NCBI RefSeq assembly: GCF_000221185.1
Contig: NC_015865.1
Coordinates: 1,178,001-1,242,000, forward strand
Direction of reading: 5' to 3'
DNA length: 64,000 bases
DNA from: Thermococcus sp. 4557
Lineage (GTDB): Archaea; Methanobacteriota_B; Thermococci; Thermococcales; Thermococcaceae
A model generated the notes under the pieces. That model was not told the DNA's origin, made no database searches, and worked only from the letters and a program-made list of their open reading frames with translations. Numbering within the stretch: the first letter of the stretch is position 1; every line of letters begins with the position of its first letter. A program made the translations under genes and the position numbers. Below are positions 62,492 through 64,000 of the stretch, one piece after another.

Positions 62492-64000
62492 CACGCCCCG
62501 TACCTCTTGAAGAGCTCCTCAAACTGAGCGTTCGTCTCATCAATGAGGGCCCTGACGTTCTCAATCTCGGGTTCGTATTTCATACGTCCGATCTTCTCCC
62601 TAACCGGGAGCTTGGCTATCTCGTCAACCGGAACGCCCCTGTCCACGGCCTCCATGGTCTTGTCGTAGAAGTTGAGTATAACGCGCATCATGGTGACCTG
62701 CTTCTTCGGCGGGCAGTAGGTGTCAACCTCGTCAAAGGCGTCCTGCTGGAGGAAGTCTTCACGTATCATCCTGGTGACGATGAGCACAGCTTTCTCCCTG
62801 TCAGGGAGGGCGTCCGGACCGACTATCCTGACTATCTCCTGGAGCTCGGCCTCCTTCTGGAGGAGCTCCATGGCCCTGTCGCGCATGGCCTTCCATTCCG
62901 GATCAACGTTCTGGTGCCACCAGTCCTTGATAGCGTCGACGTAGAGCGAGTAGCTCCTGAGCCAGTTGATGGCCGGGAAGTGCCTCCTCCTCGCCAGATC
63001 TGCATCGAGCGCCCAGAAGACCTTGACGACACGGAGGGTGTTCTGGACGACCGGCTCGCTGAAGTCTCCACCGGGCGGCGAAACGGCACCTATGACCGAA
63101 ACGCTTCCAATCCTCTCATCGCTTCCGAGGGTCACGACACGTCCAGCCCTCTCGTAGAACTCCGCTATCTTGCTCGCGAGGTAGGCCGGGTAACCCTCCT
63201 CACCGGGCATCTCCTCGAGACGGCCCGAAATCTCACGGAGCGCCTCGGCCCACCTGCTCGTCGAGTCGGCCATCAGAGCCACGTCGTAGCCCTGGTCGCG
63301 GAAGTACTCGGCGATGGTGATTCCGGTGTAGATTGAGGCCTCACGAGCCGCGACCGGCATGTTCGAGGTGTTGGCTATGAGAACCGTCCTCTCCATGAGC
63401 GGCTTTCCGGTCTTCGGGTCCTTGAGCTTGGGGAACTCCTCAAGAACGTCGGTCATCTCGTTTCCGCGCTCGCCGCAGCCTATGTAAACGACGACCTGCG
63501 CGTCACTCCACTTGGCGAGCTGGTGCTGGGTAACGGTCTTCCCTGAACCGAACGGACCGGGGATAGCGGCCGTTCCACCCTTCGCCTGGCTGAAGAAGGT
63601 GTCTATCGTCCTCTGGCCGGTGATTAGCGGAACCTCCGGCGGGAGCTTGTTCTTGTAGGGCCTCTTGACACGGACGGGCCAGCGGTGGTACATCTTGAGC
63701 TCCTCAATGCTCCCGTCCGGCTTCTTGACCTTGGCTATGACCTCCTCGATGGTGTAGTCGCCCTCTTCGGCTATCTCAACAATCTCTCCCTCAACCCACG
63801 GGGGAACGAGGATCCTGTGCTCGATGATGCTGGTCTCGGGAACAACACCGAGCACGTCGCCGCCAACGACCTTGTCGCCGACCTTGACCCTGGGCGTGAA
63901 GTGCCACTTCTTGTCCCTCGGAAGGGCCGGGGCGGTGAGACCTCTGGCTATGAAGTCTCCGCTGAGATCCCTGAGGGCCTCGAGCGGCCTCTGAATTCCG
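62491..64000 (-). CDS. atpA: A-type ATP synthase catalytic subunit A, 5' end cut by window edge
   Basis: Catalytic subunit that makes or hydrolyses ATP. About 502 codons are in the window; the first ~80 or so (of ~585) lie beyond position 64000. Visible: the upper non-homologous region ([20 protein letters not shown]), Walker [24 protein letters not shown] with the catalytic Glu region, [13 protein letters not shown] and the C-terminal helical domain. No intein interrupts the P-loop, a position where some archaeal copies carry one. Ends overlapping atpB. Confidence 0.95.
   Translation of the reverse strand, partial: GIQRPLEALRDLSGDFIARGLTAPALPRDKKWHFTPRVKVGDKVVGGDVLGVVPETSIIEHRILVPPWVEGEIVEIAEEGDYTIEEVIAKVKKPDGSIEELKMYHRWPVRVKRPYKNKLPPEVPLITGQRTIDTFFSQAKGGTAAIPGPFGSGKTVTQHQLAKWSDAQVVVYIGCGERGNEMTDVLEEFPKLKDPKTGKPLMERTVLIANTSNMPVAAREASIYTGITIAEYFRDQGYDVALMADSTSRWAEALREISGRLEEMPGEEGYPAYLASKIAEFYERAGRVVTLGSDERIGSVSVIGAVSPPGGDFSEPVVQNTLRVVKVFWALDADLARRRHFPAINWLRSYSLYVDAIKDWWHQNVDPEWKAMRDRAMELLQKEAELQEIVRIVGPDALPDREKAVLIVTRMIREDFLQQDAFDEVDTYCPPKKQVTMMRVILNFYDKTMEAVDRGVPVDEIAKLPVREKIGRMKYEPEIENVRALIDETNAQFEELFKRYGA

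Noticed and set aside
63500-63600. Intein at the atpA P-loop
   Set aside because: The sequence GPFGSGKTV is continuous and the following residues are normal subunit A.

Overview
The window looks like chromosomal DNA of a hyperthermophilic archaeon of the order Thermococcales, most probably Thermococcus. It is GC-rich and gene-dense, with GGTGA-type ribosome binding sites and archaeal TATA boxes. The gene content is diagnostic: a Tgr-controlled maltodextrin locus, archaeal two-subunit primase, an A-type ATP synthase, archaeal RNase P RNA and a CGP-CTERM anchored amylopullulanase. No rRNA, tRNA, CRISPR array or insertion sequence was seen.

Layout. 1-13242: glycogen synthase (cut by the left edge), the sugar regulator Tgr, a GH13 maltodextrin hydrolase, then malE-malF-malG-apu-malK for binding, import and hydrolysis of alpha-glucans. 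A Tgr motif overlaps the start region of malE. 13275-22120: a UPF0146 protein, a phosphohexomutase that could supply sugar phosphates, an MBL-fold hydrolase, an OPT peptide transporter followed by a PqqD-like protein and an M20 peptidase, a lipoprotein serpin and an RlmF-like methyltransferase.

22124-30198: the most unusual block, a lipoate-dependent 2-oxoacid or acetoin dehydrogenase island. It holds two different E1 alpha/beta pairs, two free-standing lipoyl domains, a separate E2 core, an AcoX-like kinase, an OsmC protein, a DUF6506-like protein and a lipoate ligase. No E3 is present. Thermococcales normally oxidise 2-oxoacids with ferredoxin oxidoreductases, so this is accessory metabolism.

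30342-44747: an RlmI-like rRNA methyltransferase, a TctA-like permease with an unknown secreted partner, a KaiC-like ATPase, primase priL-priS, an EamA exporter whose 3' end overlaps the antisense RNase P RNA gene, a large secreted beta-rich protein, glutamine synthetase, another EamA protein and NAD synthetase.

44780-51858: a peptide ABC operon (two ATPases, two permeases) with its binding-protein gene upstream; that gene carries a frameshift. 52217-64000: pyrC-pyrK, a radical SAM protein, an orphan pair of peptide-type permeases, a TtuA-like PP-loop protein, AlaX-L, and the atpA-atpB-atpD end of the A-type ATP synthase operon, cut by the right edge. Functions are inferred by reading motifs and family resemblance; no database search was run.
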